37,674 bases of DNA from positions 1-37,674 of the forward strand of contig CANHHX010000017.1 in assembly GCA_947461125.1 (NCBI GenBank). The letters run 5' to 3'. Below the pieces are notes generated by a model. The model was not told where the DNA came from. It saw only the letters and a list, made by a program, of their open reading frames with translations, and searched no databases. The position numbers and the translations under genes are program-made. The DNA comes from Bacteroidota bacterium (GTDB lineage Bacteria > Bacteroidota > Bacteroidia > Chitinophagales > Chitinophagaceae). Numbering within the stretch: the first letter of the stretch is position 1; every line of letters begins with the position of its first letter. Positions 1-8,752 of the stretch are shown one piece after another.

Positions 1-17
1 TAAATCGTTTAAATATA

Positions 18-49
18 TTTGGTGAACTAGCCTTCTGGCGTTACCTTTG
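18..49 (+). promoter_or_regulatory. Bacteroidota sigma promoter for the initiator tRNA
   Basis: TTTG at 18-21 and TACCTTTG at 42-49 are separated by 20 bases. This matches the known Bacteroidota primary-sigma consensus (TTTG, 19-21 bases, TAnnTTTG). Transcription would begin around 53-56, a few bases before the tRNA. The match is seen directly; use as a promoter is inferred. Confidence 0.75.
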
Positions 50-61
50 CCCTCCAAACAT

Positions 62-133
<72 letters not shown>

Positions 134-135
134 CA

Positions 136-166
136 AAAAAGACCTCAAATCGGGGTCTTTTTCTTT
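136..166 (+). terminator. Rho-independent terminator of the tRNA gene
   Basis: AAAAAGACC (136-144) pairs with GGTCTTTTT (154-162), with T-G and C-G pairs possible inside, and is followed by more T residues. It begins three bases after the tRNA end. Confidence 0.8.
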
Positions 167-173
167 TAGTAGC

Positions 174-181
174 TACCTTTA
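174..181 (+). promoter_or_regulatory. possible -7 box for era
   Basis: TACCTTTA differs by one base from TAnnTTTG and lies 21 bases before the era ATG, right after the tRNA terminator. There is no clear TTTG at the -33 spacing, only T-rich DNA. Weak evidence taken alone. Confidence 0.4.
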
Positions 182-202
182 AGGTGCTGTAAACAAGTAG
201 TC

Positions 203-1075
203 ATGAAAGCTGGATTTGTAAATATTTTTGGAAGACCCAATGCCGGCAAGAGTACCTTGCTAAACGCCCTTATTGGCGAAAAAATGGCCATTGTATCTCC
301 GAAAGTGCAAACTACCAGACACCGCATCAAGGCGTTTTTAAACAACCCGGGCGAGTATCAAATCATTTTTTCTGATACCCCAGGTATTATTGACCCACGT
401 TATAAGCTCCATGAGCGCATGATGCAAGCGGTAAAAACGGCCCTCGAAGACGCCGATGTAGCCCTTTTAATCGTTGACGCCAACGATAATTTTGAAGAAA
501 CCAGCGCTATTTTTGAGGCCTTAAAGCTAAAAGTGCCCGCCATTGTGGTGCTCAATAAGATAGATGCCGCTGCCAATGGCAAAATTGCTGAGGCAACCGA
601 TTTTTTCGCAACAAAATCTTATTGCAAGAAAATGGTGAAGATATCTGCACTTCAAAAAGTGCATTTGCAAAAACTATTAGCAGAAGTGCTGACATTTTTA
701 CCTGAGGGAGTACCTTTTTATAGTGAGGATGATTTGAGCGATATGCCTACCAAGTTTTTTGTAGCGGAGCTAATCAGAGAAAAAATCTACCATTTATATG
801 GTGACGAAATTCCTTATCATAGCGCCGTTTTAATTAATGAGTTTAAGGAAAAGGAGAATATCATAAAAATTCAGGCCGATATTATCGTGCACCGCGAAAC
901 CCAAAAGGCTATCATTATTGGGGAGCGAGGGACCATGATTCGTGAAATTGGTATACAGGCTAGGCAAGATATTGAAGCATTTGTGGGACAAAAAGTGTTT
1001 TTAGAACTCTTCGTAAAAGTGCGTCCAAAATGGAGAGACAACGACAGTCAATTAAAAGAATACGGGTATCAATAA
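203..1075 (+). CDS. era: GTPase Era
   Basis: Era is a GTPase that binds the 3' end of 16S rRNA and helps 30S subunit assembly in the cytoplasm. The 290-residue product has the GTPase motifs in order: G1 GRPNAGKS (residues 10-17), the TT switch motif near 37-38, G3 DTPG (58-61), G4 NKID (118-121) and G5 SAL near 168. The C-terminal third (about 205-285) is the KH RNA-binding domain, including the sequence GERGTMIREIG. Length is normal (E. coli 301). The ATG at 203 is 4-6 residues before the first beta strand, as usual. der follows 65 bases downstream on the same strand, giving two assembly GTPases side by side. Confidence 0.97.
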   Translation: MKAGFVNIFGRPNAGKSTLLNALIGEKMAIVSPKVQTTRHRIKAFLNNPGEYQIIFSDTPGIIDPRYKLHERMMQAVKTALEDADVALLIVDANDNFEETSAIFEALKLKVPAIVVLNKIDAAANGKIAEATDFFATKSYCKKMVKISALQKVHLQKLLAEVLTFLPEGVPFYSEDDLSDMPTKFFVAELIREKIYHLYGDEIPYHSAVLINEFKEKENIIKIQADIIVHRETQKAIIIGERGTMIREIGIQARQDIEAFVGQKVFLELFVKVRPKWRDNDSQLKEYGYQ

Positions 1076-1140
1076 ATTGATTAACAATTAATTAGATACT
1101 AACACTTAAATATTTATTTTAACTATTTTAGAAATATATT

Positions 1141-2454
1141 ATGAGCTATACAGTCGCAATTGTTGGAAGGCCAAACGTAGGTAAGAGTACGTTTTTTAAC
1201 CGCCTCTTAGAGCAGCGTAAAGCTATTGTAGACGATATAAGTGGGGTAACCAGAGATCGTCAATACGGTGTTACGGAGTGGAATGGCAAAAGTTTTAACC
1301 TGGTAGATACGGGTGGTTTTGTGCCTGATTCTTCCGATATGTTTGAAACCGAAATTAGAAAGCAGGTTAAAATTGCTATGGAAGAAGCCAATGCCATCAT
1401 TTTTATGGTAGATGTGGCTACTGGTATTACCGATTTGGATGATGCGATGGCGGATATGTTAAGACGTACACCTAAGCCTGTTTATGTGGTCGTAAACAAA
1501 GTGGATAATGGCACAAGAGAACTAGAAGCTACCGAATTTTATGGGATGGGCTTTGAACATAACTTTTTTGTATCTAGTATTTCAGGTAGTGGTACCGGAG
1601 ATTTAATGGACGCTATTACGGAGCAAATAAAGCCAGATGATGCTGAGGTTGAAATATCAGGATCTGATATTCCTAAGTTTGCCATTATTGGTCAGCCCAA
1701 CGTAGGTAAGTCGTCATTACTAAATGCACTTGTAGGTGAGGAGCGGACCATTGTATCGGACATTGCGGGTACCACGCGTGATACCATTCATACCCATTAC
1801 AATCTATTTCAAAAAGAATTTATACTGATTGATACGGCGGGTATTAGAAAAAAGTCTAAAGAAAAGGATGACCTTGAATTTTACTCCATTATCAGGGCTG
1901 TTAAGGCCATGGATGAAGCCGATGTTTGCTTTATTGTGATAGATGCCGACAAAGGTGTTACGGGACAAGATATTACCATTTTTAGTTTGGCCGCGCGCAA
2001 AGGAAAGGGCGTGGTTGTGCTAGTAAATAAGTGGGATCTCGTTGAAAAAGAGACGAATACGGCACGCGACTACGAGAAAAACTTGAAGCAAAAATTAGCG
2101 CCATTTACCGATGTGCCGATCTTGTTTATTTCGGCAAAAGAGAAAACTAGGATCTTTAAAGCGATTGAAAGCGGTTTAGAGGTGTTTGAAAGTAAGCGAC
2201 GCAGAATACCTACCTCTCAGTTAAATGAAGTGATGCTAAAAGCTGTTGCAGCGTATCATGCTCCGGTGGTTAGAGGAAATACTGTAAAAATTAAATATGT
2301 AACGCAATTGCCTACACCGGTGCCTTCCTTTGCCTTTTTTACCAATTACCCGGAAGATATTAAGTCGCCGTACCGTAACTACCTCGAAAATCAGCTTCGA
2401 AACAGCTTTAATTTTAAAGGGGTACCAATTCGTATATACTTTAGAAAAAAATAA
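1141..2454 (+). CDS. der: ribosome biogenesis GTPase Der (EngA)
   Basis: Der is the double-domain GTPase needed for 50S subunit maturation. Both G domains are intact in the 437-residue product: P-loop GRPNVGKS (9-16), DTGG (56-59) and NKVD (119-122) in domain 1; GQPNVGKS (184-191), DTAG (231-234) and NKWD (296-299) in domain 2. The last ~80 residues form the KH-like domain. No truncation or substitution is seen. The leader is AT-rich without a Shine-Dalgarno, normal for this phylum. It follows era after 65 bases, and no terminator separates them, so co-transcription is possible. Confidence 0.97.
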   Translation: MSYTVAIVGRPNVGKSTFFNRLLEQRKAIVDDISGVTRDRQYGVTEWNGKSFNLVDTGGFVPDSSDMFETEIRKQVKIAMEEANAIIFMVDVATGITDLDDAMADMLRRTPKPVYVVVNKVDNGTRELEATEFYGMGFEHNFFVSSISGSGTGDLMDAITEQIKPDDAEVEISGSDIPKFAIIGQPNVGKSSLLNALVGEERTIVSDIAGTTRDTIHTHYNLFQKEFILIDTAGIRKKSKEKDDLEFYSIIRAVKAMDEADVCFIVIDADKGVTGQDITIFSLAARKGKGVVVLVNKWDLVEKETNTARDYEKNLKQKLAPFTDVPILFISAKEKTRIFKAIESGLEVFESKRRRIPTSQLNEVMLKAVAAYHAPVVRGNTVKIKYVTQLPTPVPSFAFFTNYPEDIKSPYRNYLENQLRNSFNFKGVPIRIYFRKK

Positions 2455-2470
2455 AATATAGGGCAAAAAA

Positions 2471-2501
2471 TTTGTCAATTTGAATCTGAACCCTATCTTT
2501 G
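2471..2501 (+). promoter_or_regulatory. strong consensus promoter for the small lipoprotein gene
   Basis: TTTG at 2471-2474, a 19-base spacer, and TATCTTTG at 2494-2501 form an exact TTTG-N19-TAnnTTTG match, one of the two best in the window. The expected start is near 2505, leaving a leader of about 28 bases before the ATG at 2533. Confidence 0.8.
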
Positions 2502-2532
2502 CGCACAATTATTAACTCAAAAAACAAGTACA

Positions 2533-2703
2533 ATGAAAAAAGTATTCGCAATCTTAGCTGTAGTAGCTTTCGTAGCATGTAATTCTGGTGAAAACAAAGA
2601 AGCTACTGCTGACACAACTGCTGTTGACACAACTGCTGTAGCTGTTGATACAACTGCAACTGTTGATACAACTGCTGTTGATACAACTGCTGCTGCTCAC
2701 TAG
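2533..2703 (+). CDS. small lipoprotein with VDTTA repeats
   Basis: A 56-residue protein read directly from the sequence. It starts MKKVFAILAVVAFVAC: a charged start, a hydrophobic helix and a lipobox ending at Cys16, so it should be exported and lipidated. The mature part is only 40 residues: a short linker (NSGENKEA) and a Thr/Ala/Val/Asp tail with the unit (V/A)DTTA occurring five times, with no fold-forming hydrophobic core. The DNA is correspondingly repetitive (GTTGA(T/C)ACAACTGC, 2611-2690). It stands alone between a consensus promoter and a strong terminator, suggesting an abundant monocistronic mRNA. No function is recognised; a disordered envelope spacer or abundant surface lipoprotein is a guess. 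Confidence 0.8.
   Translation: MKKVFAILAVVAFVACNSGENKEATADTTAVDTTAVAVDTTATVDTTAVDTTAAAH
2611..2690 (+). repeat. in-gene tandem repeat coding (V)DTTA
   Basis: Five copies of GA(C/T)ACAACTGC, mostly preceded by GTT, with irregular spacing of 15-21 bases. Copies in the form GTTGATACAAC are internally self-complementary (GTTG/CAAC). Codons alternate GAC/GAT between copies, so this is an older expansion under amino-acid constraint rather than a fresh slippage product. Confidence 0.75.
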
Positions 2704-2726
2704 TCGTATTTGTTATAAAACATATA

Positions 2727-2773
2727 CTTCTTGCAAGAAGGTCCTCACGACAAAGTCGTGAGGATTTTTTTTT
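2727..2773 (+). terminator. strong Rho-independent terminator with a palindrome before it
   Basis: TCCTCACGAC (2742-2751) pairs with GTCGTGAGGA (2755-2764) around an AAA loop and runs into nine T residues (2765-2773). Immediately upstream, 2727-2740 (CTTCTTGCAAGAAG) is a perfect 14-base palindrome. It ends the small lipoprotein transcript. Confidence 0.9.
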
Positions 2774-2809
2774 GTGCCAGTTTGTACCGGTTTTCTAAGT
2801 TTGTACCAG
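2771..2809 (+). repeat. three direct copies of TTTGTRCCRG ahead of lon
   Basis: TTTGTGCCAG (2771-2780), TTTGTACCGG (2781-2790) and TTTGTACCAG (2800-2809) lie between the terminator and lon. The first copy overlaps the T tract of the terminator. They could be an operator array or a decayed repeat. The 8-mer TTTGTACC also occurs elsewhere in the window, including in coding DNA, so significance is uncertain. Confidence 0.4.
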
Positions 2810-2852
2810 CTTGGCATTAATATTGTTTAGTTCTATGTGCAATAGATTAGAG

Positions 2853-2869
2853 ACGGGCCTCCGGCCCGT
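2853..2869 (+). promoter_or_regulatory. GC-rich hairpin in the lon leader
   Basis: ACGGGCC (2853-2859) and GGCCCGT (2863-2869) form a 7-bp perfect stem with a TCC loop, 23 bases before the lon ATG. There is no T tract, so it is not a simple terminator. It could be an operator or an mRNA structure affecting lon translation. It is conspicuous because the surrounding DNA is AT-rich. Confidence 0.4.
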
Positions 2870-2891
2870 TGTGACAATTTGACCCAGATAT

Positions 2892-5294
2892 ATGATAAAA
2901 GAGAACATGTTTTTTAGATCAGAGGAGGATACCGACTTTATGCCCATCATCCCCATGAATGAGCAGGAGTCTGAACAGGATAAGAATATGGTGATCCCAG
3001 GGGAGCTTGCCATTTTGCCACTGCGCAATACGGTATTGTTTCCGGGAGTGGTGCTTCCTATTACCGTGGGGAGGGATAAAAGCATTAAGGCAGTGAACGA
3101 TGCCTATAAGGCAGACAAGCTTATAGGCGTGGTGTCTCAAAAAGATGCCAATATAGAGGAGCCAATTGCCACCGATTTGTGCAGCGTGGGTACGGTGGCA
3201 AAAATTATCAAGCTTATTAAGATGCCCGATGGTGGCACTACCATTATAATTCAGGGTAAAAAAAGGTTTGAGCTGGTTTCCATGCTCACCGACGATCCTT
3301 ATTTCAAGGCGAGTATCAAATTATTTGAAGAAGATGCAAACCCAGAAGGAGATGATTTTGCAGCCATTGTGAGCAGTATTAAAGACCTGGCTACGCAAAT
3401 TATTCAGTTATCACCCAATCTTCCAACCGAGGCTGGCATCATATTAAAGAGCATCGAAAACCCTTCATTTTTAATAAATTTTGTTAGTAGTAACTTAAAT
3501 AGCGATATTTCTGAAAAGCAAAAATTATTGGAAATCAATGATATAAACGCAAGAGCTGAAAGTTTAATTTTAATCTTACAAAAAGAGTTACAGTTTGCGG
3601 AGCTTAAAAATAAAGTGACCAATAAAACCAGAACCGAGCTGGACAAACAACAGCGTGACTACTTTTTACAGCAACAATTAAAGAGTATCAAAGATGAGCT
3701 TGGTGGTGATACCAATGAGCGTGAGATAGCTGAGATGAAAAAGAAGGCCGAAGGCAAAAAGTGGCCGGAAGCTGCAAAAGCTGCCTTTGATACTGGGGTG
3801 GCAAAACTGGAGCGTATGCACCCAACCACCCCCGATTATTCGGTGGTGTACAATCACCTCGATTTAATGCTGGACCTTCCATGGGACAGCTATACTTCTG
3901 ATAATTATGACCTTAAAAATGCCAAAAAGGTACTTGACCTCGACCATTATGGCATGTCTAAAATAAAGAGTCGTATACTCGAATATTTGGCGGTTTTAAA
4001 GCTAAAAGGTGACATGAAAAGCCCCATTTTATGCTTTTTAGGCCCTCCGGGTATTGGTAAAACCTCTCTTGGTAAGTCCATTGCACATGCTATTGGGCGT
4101 AAATACGTGCGTTTGAGCCTGGGTGGTTTACACGACGAAAGTGAAATTAGGGGGCACCGTAAAACTTATATTGGGGCGATGCCGGGCCGTATTCTTCAAA
4201 ATATTAGAAAATGTAAGTCTTCGAATCCGGTGATGATACTGGATGAAATCGATAAAATAGGGGCCGACCACAGGGGAGATCCTTCATCGGCATTACTTGA
4301 AGTGTTGGATCCGGAGCAAAACAGTAATTTTTATGATAATTACTTAGAACTCGAATACGACCTTTCAAAAGTCTTGTTTATAGCAACGGCTAACAATATT
4401 CAAAATATTCAGCCTGCATTAAGGGACCGTCTCGAAATTATTGACCTCAGTGGCTACGCCGTAGATGAGAAAGTGGAAATTGCTAAAAAGCACTTAGTGC
4501 CTAAGCAAAAGGAAGCCCATGGCCTCGAAAAAGTGAATTTTAAAATAGCTGACAAAGTCCTTGAAAAAATCATTGAAAACTATACCAGAGAAAGTGGCGT
4601 GCGTGAATTAGATCGTCAGCTGGCCAGTGTAATGCGTTTTCAGGCCAAAGAATATGCGACTAAAAACAAGGTAAAAACAACTTTAACGGCGCCAGATATC
4701 GAAAAAATACTGGGTCAAGCGCGTTATAGCAACGAAATATACAAGCTGGCTAATATGCCAGGGGTGGCCGTAGGTCTTGCTTGGACTTATGTAGGTGGGG
4801 ATATTTTATTTATAGAAACCATTTTAAGTGAAGGCAAGGGTGACATAAAACTTACCGGTAATTTAGGCAACGTAATGAAGGAGAGTGCTACCACTGCACT
4901 AAGTTATTTGCAAGCCAACGCTAAAAAATACGGCATTGATCCGCAGGATTTTGCTAAGAAAAATATTCACGTACACGTGCCAGAAGGTGCTACACCAAAG
5001 GATGGTCCTAGCGCCGGTATTACCATGCTTACTTCTTTAACTTCTGCTTTTACCGGCAGAAAAGTAAAACCTTATTTAGCCATGACTGGTGAAATTACGC
5101 TGCGTGGCCAAGTGCTTCCGGTGGGTGGTATCAAAGAAAAAGTATTAGCAGCTAAAAGATCTGGCTTAAAAGAAATTATCATGTGTGCCCAAAACGAAAA
5201 AGATGTGAACGAAATTGACGCCACATTTATTAAAGGGGTAACTTTTCATTATGTAAAAACTATGCAGCAGGTGATAGACCTTGCGCTTGTTTAA
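2892..5294 (+). CDS. lon: ATP-dependent Lon protease
   Basis: Lon is the cytoplasmic AAA+ Ser-Lys protease that removes damaged and regulatory proteins. The 800-residue product has all parts: an N-terminal substrate-binding LON domain (about 38-235, starting at [15 protein letters not shown]), a coiled-coil linker, an AAA+ domain with Walker A GPPGIGKT (384-391) and Walker B MILDEID, and a C-terminal protease domain. The catalytic serine is Ser707 in KDGPSAG and the catalytic lysine lies in GGIKEK (745-750). Length matches the bacterial LonA family. ATG 2892 is used; an ATG five codons later is also possible. There is no CIRCE element in the leader, only the repeats and hairpin listed. porQ follows after 20 bases. 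Confidence 0.97.
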   Translation: MIKENMFFRSEEDTDFMPIIPMNEQESEQDKNMVIPGELAILPLRNTVLFPGVVLPITVGRDKSIKAVNDAYKADKLIGVVSQKDANIEEPIATDLCSVGTVAKIIKLIKMPDGGTTIIIQGKKRFELVSMLTDDPYFKASIKLFEEDANPEGDDFAAIVSSIKDLATQIIQLSPNLPTEAGIILKSIENPSFLINFVSSNLNSDISEKQKLLEINDINARAESLILILQKELQFAELKNKVTNKTRTELDKQQRDYFLQQQLKSIKDELGGDTNEREIAEMKKKAEGKKWPEAAKAAFDTGVAKLERMHPTTPDYSVVYNHLDLMLDLPWDSYTSDNYDLKNAKKVLDLDHYGMSKIKSRILEYLAVLKLKGDMKSPILCFLGPPGIGKTSLGKSIAHAIGRKYVRLSLGGLHDESEIRGHRKTYIGAMPGRILQNIRKCKSSNPVMILDEIDKIGADHRGDPSSALLEVLDPEQNSNFYDNYLELEYDLSKVLFIATANNIQNIQPALRDRLEIIDLSGYAVDEKVEIAKKHLVPKQKEAHGLEKVNFKIADKVLEKIIENYTRESGVRELDRQLASVMRFQAKEYATKNKVKTTLTAPDIEKILGQARYSNEIYKLANMPGVAVGLAWTYVGGDILFIETILSEGKGDIKLTGNLGNVMKESATTALSYLQANAKKYGIDPQDFAKKNIHVHVPEGATPKDGPSAGITMLTSLTSAFTGRKVKPYLAMTGEITLRGQVLPVGGIKEKVLAAKRSGLKEIIMCAQNEKDVNEIDATFIKGVTFHYVKTMQQVIDLALV

Positions 5295-5314
5295 AACAAT
5301 CGAAAAATTATTTT

Positions 5315-6328
5315 ATGCGCGCCCCTTTACTCTTTGTTTTTTTATGGGCTGGGATAGGAGTGGCTGCTGCACAAACGCAGGGAGGCAATCCTGTTTTTAG
5401 TTTTATAAAAAATCCGGCTACCGCAGAAGTTGCTGCACTAGGGGGTTCAAATGTTTCACATATAGGCAATAATGTTGCAGCGGGGTTTTCAAATCCATCA
5501 CTTTTGAGGCCCGTGCATCATGGTCAAATCGCCACTTCATTTAGTAGTTTACTTGCTGGCATTAACCAGTATACTGCTATGGCAGGTTACCAGTTAGGTG
5601 GGCAAACACTTGGACTTGGTGTTCAGTATATTAATTATGGAAGCATCGATCAAACAGATGCTGCTGGTAATTTATTAGGTATGTACCGCCCTTCTGATTT
5701 GGCGGTTCAAATAGGAACGAGTAAACAGTACAAAGAAAAGTGGTGGTTGGGAGGTGCGGTAAAATTTATTCATTCTAATTACGGATTATACCGCTCCACT
5801 GCGCTTGCTGTAGACGCTTCTCTTACTTATTTTGATGAAGCATCAGGCTTGCAAGCAGGTGTGGTAGTTGCAAATATGGGAACGCAATTAAATGCTTATG
5901 CAGGCGCTGTAAAAGAAGAACTCCCTTTTGAAATTAATGCAGGGGTGTCTAAAAAATTAGCAGATGCACCACTTCAGTTTTCACTCACGCTACAACAACT
6001 TCAACGCTTCAATTTACTTGGCTCTGATTCTGATTTTATTTTGTCGGAGTTTGGAAAAAAATATTCAACATTTGATAAGATCATGTCGCATGTGGTGTTG
6101 GGTGCGCAACTAACACTAAACGAAAATATTAATTGCAACCTAGGGTACAATGTACTTAGGCGCCAGTCCTTAAATGGCTTCAATATCACCAATGGATTAA
6201 ATGGTGTAACCTTTGGTGTGGGAGTGATGATGCAAAAATTACATATTAATTATGCGACTGGTTTTTATCAGCGCAATATGTTTCATCAGTTATCCCTGAA
6301 TTTTAATTTTGTCAATAAAGCACTTTAA
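5315..6328 (+). CDS. porQ: type IX secretion system protein PorQ
   Basis: Predicted outer-membrane beta-barrel of the PorV/PorQ family; in Porphyromonas PorQ works with PorZ, PorU and PorV in attaching type IX secretion cargo to the cell surface. The 337-residue product has a Sec signal (hydrophobic stretch, cleavage near AAAQ-TQ), then the family opening: FSFIKNPATAEVAALGGSN with NPSLLRP shortly after. The rest alternates short beta strands, and the protein ends in an amphipathic strand. It follows lon by 20 bases with no terminator, and its stop overlaps the stop of the convergent PBP1A gene by 4 bases. Family membership is clear from the N-terminus; PorQ rather than another PorV-like protein is a strong inference. 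Confidence 0.88.
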   Translation: MRAPLLFVFLWAGIGVAAAQTQGGNPVFSFIKNPATAEVAALGGSNVSHIGNNVAAGFSNPSLLRPVHHGQIATSFSSLLAGINQYTAMAGYQLGGQTLGLGVQYINYGSIDQTDAAGNLLGMYRPSDLAVQIGTSKQYKEKWWLGGAVKFIHSNYGLYRSTALAVDASLTYFDEASGLQAGVVVANMGTQLNAYAGAVKEELPFEINAGVSKKLADAPLQFSLTLQQLQRFNLLGSDSDFILSEFGKKYSTFDKIMSHVVLGAQLTLNENINCNLGYNVLRRQSLNGFNITNGLNGVTFGVGVMMQKLHINYATGFYQRNMFHQLSLNFNFVNKAL

Positions 6329-8742
6329 TTTCCACCTTTTTTTGGCAGCACCGCTTTGGGCTTGTCTTGCGGCTTTGTTACCACAGCAGGCGGTGGAGTT
6401 TGTTTTTTAGGATCGGTGGGTTTAGGATCTGTTACTGGTTTTGTGTCTGTTGCTTTTTGAGATTCAGGCGCAATGTCCTCAGCTTTAATATTCAGTGGCA
6501 CTTCGTAATCCCCTTCTGTACCGGTTCCTAAATCTTCACTTTCGGCTCCTAACACGGGCGCCGTATTATTTAAGTAGTCCAGCATAATTTCATTTTCCAC
6601 CATATCAGGTTTACTAAACGTGAGTTTGGTATCAATGCCACAGTTAGCATCCGCGGCGGCTTTGCCAAAGAAGTAACCCCAAATAGGTAATACGGCCCTG
6701 CCACCTTGGCCCCATGCACTTTCTTTATTAAAATGTATAAAACGGTCGTCGGCACCAACCCATCCGCCTGCAATAAGTTGAGGGGTAAAACCAATAAACC
6801 AACCATCACTGTTTTCGTTGGTGGTTCCTGTTTTTCCTGCAATGGCCATATCGGGCACATAACTCCACATACCACGTCCGGTTCCTGCGCGCATGACTCC
6901 TTCCATCATTTTTGCAACGGAGTAGGCTGTTACTTCACTAATAATTTCTTTTCTTTTTGGTGTAAAAGTAGCAAGTACATTTCCGTTTCTATCTTCGATA
7001 CGTGTAATGTACATAGGCTTTACATTAAAACCTTTACCCGGAAACATGCTGTAACTCTGCATCATTTCAAACAATGAAATTTCACAAGAACCAAGCGCAA
7101 TGGAAGGATAGGGGTCAATGTTAGCGGTAATGTCGGTGCGCTTTAAAAATTCAACCAGTCGTTTAGCGCTATTGTTTCCTTCGGTATCCAATTGTTTTAA
7201 AATATACGCCGACGCACAGTTGCGTGATTGTGCAAGCGCTGCCGCCATTGGCATCGACTGTCCGGTACAAGATTTACCGGTAGCAGGCACCAGCCCATAG
7301 CTACCAAAACTTTGTTGTTGATCATACACCGTTGTGTTGGGTGTAAAACCCGCTTCTTCAATGGCTAAACTATAAAGTAGGGGCTTCATGGTAGAACCCA
7401 CTTGTCTTTTGGTATTGATATTAACGTGATCGTATTTGAAACTTTTAAATCCAATGCCACCTACCCATGCTTTTACTTCTCCAGTAAGTGGATCCATCAC
7501 CATAAAACCTGCTTGCAACATTTGACGGTGGTACTTGATGGAATCGTATGGGGTCATCACCGTGTCTTTTTCACGCGCGTCGTTCCAAGTAAAAATGCGC
7601 ATGTTTACTTTTTCAGAAAATGTTTTTTTAATTTCTTCTTCCTCGAGACCTTCGTTTTGTAAGTTGCGCCAACGGTCCGATTGCTTCATTGCGTTTTGAA
7701 GTACATTTTCGTATCCTTTCCAAATACTACCATCTTTGATATTGGCTTGGGTGTTAAATATTTTTTGGAGGTAGTTCATATGCTTACCCACGGCTTCCTC
7801 GGCATACTGTTGCATACGCGGATTGATAGTGGTATAAATTTTTAAACCATCGCGGTAGAGGTTGTAGTTATCTCCATTTTGTTTGGTATTTTCTTTACAC
7901 CATTTTTTTAATTCTTCTCCAAGGATCATTCTAAAATAAGGCCCCAATCCTGCCGACTCGTCTAATTTTTTATAATTCAGTTCGATCGGGGTTAGTTTTA
8001 GTTTTGTAGCTTCTTCTTCTGGTAAATAATTGTTGCGCACCATTTGACTGAGTACGGTGTTACGTCTGTCGAGTGCTAATTTTGGATTGCGGCGAGGGTT
8101 GTAAAGCGTGGCCCCTTTTAACATACCAATCAGTACTGCTGATTCCTGCACATTTAAGCGGTCTGGCTCTTTTTGAAAAAATGTTTTAGCAGCATTTCTA
8201 ATGCCAAATACATTATCCCCAAATGCAACCGTATTTAAATAGAGTGTGATAATTTCTTCTTTGGTAAAATTTCTTTCAAGTTTTATGGCAATCAGTGATT
8301 CTTTAATTTTTTGAATCATTCGAAGTAGAATATTACTCGTACTCCAGTTATTGGTGAATAAATTTTTTGCCGTTTGCATAGTAATGGTACTCGCGCCACC
8401 TTCACTGCCTAAAAAAAACAGGGCTCTTCCAAGAGAGCGTGGGTCAATACCTTTATGGTCATAAAAACGTTCATCTTCGGTGGCAACAAGCGCATTTACC
8501 ACATGCTTACTAATGTCTTTGTATTGTACGTTAATGCGGTCTTCTAAATAAAACTTACCCATGAGGGTGCCGTCCTGCGCATACACCTGACTCGCTAGTG
8601 ATGCCGTTGGGTTTTCAATATCGTCTATCGACGGCATGCTGCCTAACCATCCAAAATTAATCATGAGTAAAAAAAGGCCTAGGCCACCCATACTCCAAAA
8701 AAAGATGCGCCAAAAGACACGAACAGGTTTTGACATTTCCAT
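6325..8742 (-). CDS. penicillin-binding protein 1A (bifunctional transglycosylase/transpeptidase)
   Basis: Class A PBP that polymerises and cross-links peptidoglycan at the outer face of the inner membrane. The 805-residue product has a short cytoplasmic start and one membrane helix (about 11-30). The GT51 domain follows, with EDERFYDH (catalytic Glu89) and GASTITMQTAKNLF. The transpeptidase domain carries all three motifs: STMK (Ser450-Lys453), SRN (506-508) and KTG (637-639). A Pro/Lys/Thr-rich, probably disordered tail covers the last ~80 residues. It begins 10 bases after the stop of the upstream porW-like gene, so the two form an operon. ATG 8742 is used; ATG two codons later is equally good. 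Confidence 0.95.
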   Translation of the reverse strand: MEMSKPVRVFWRIFFWSMGGLGLFLLMINFGWLGSMPSIDDIENPTASLASQVYAQDGTLMGKFYLEDRINVQYKDISKHVVNALVATEDERFYDHKGIDPRSLGRALFFLGSEGGASTITMQTAKNLFTNNWSTSNILLRMIQKIKESLIAIKLERNFTKEEIITLYLNTVAFGDNVFGIRNAAKTFFQKEPDRLNVQESAVLIGMLKGATLYNPRRNPKLALDRRNTVLSQMVRNNYLPEEEATKLKLTPIELNYKKLDESAGLGPYFRMILGEELKKWCKENTKQNGDNYNLYRDGLKIYTTINPRMQQYAEEAVGKHMNYLQKIFNTQANIKDGSIWKGYENVLQNAMKQSDRWRNLQNEGLEEEEIKKTFSEKVNMRIFTWNDAREKDTVMTPYDSIKYHRQMLQAGFMVMDPLTGEVKAWVGGIGFKSFKYDHVNINTKRQVGSTMKPLLYSLAIEEAGFTPNTTVYDQQQSFGSYGLVPATGKSCTGQSMPMAAALAQSRNCASAYILKQLDTEGNNSAKRLVEFLKRTDITANIDPYPSIALGSCEISLFEMMQSYSMFPGKGFNVKPMYITRIEDRNGNVLATFTPKRKEIISEVTAYSVAKMMEGVMRAGTGRGMWSYVPDMAIAGKTGTTNENSDGWFIGFTPQLIAGGWVGADDRFIHFNKESAWGQGGRAVLPIWGYFFGKAAADANCGIDTKLTFSKPDMVENEIMLDYLNNTAPVLGAESEDLGTGTEGDYEVPLNIKAEDIAPESQKATDTKPVTDPKPTDPKKQTPPPAVVTKPQDKPKAVLPKKGGN

Positions 8743-8752
8743 AATGATGCGT

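Noticed and set aside
2611..2690. CRISPR-like or mobile repeat
   Set aside because: The repeats are in frame, code for (V)DTTA, have irregular spacing and no unique spacers.
2704..2891. CIRCE (HrcA) element ahead of lon
   Set aside because: The sequence TTAGCACTC-N9-GAGTGCTAA is not present; the inverted repeats seen are different.
6706..7077. 123-residue open frame antisense to the PBP1A gene, and other long antisense frames (for example 13114-13701, 15449-15745, 30467-30817)
   Set aside because: Each lies fully inside a confidently identified gene on the other strand, lacks protein-family signals, and arises from the codon pattern of that gene.
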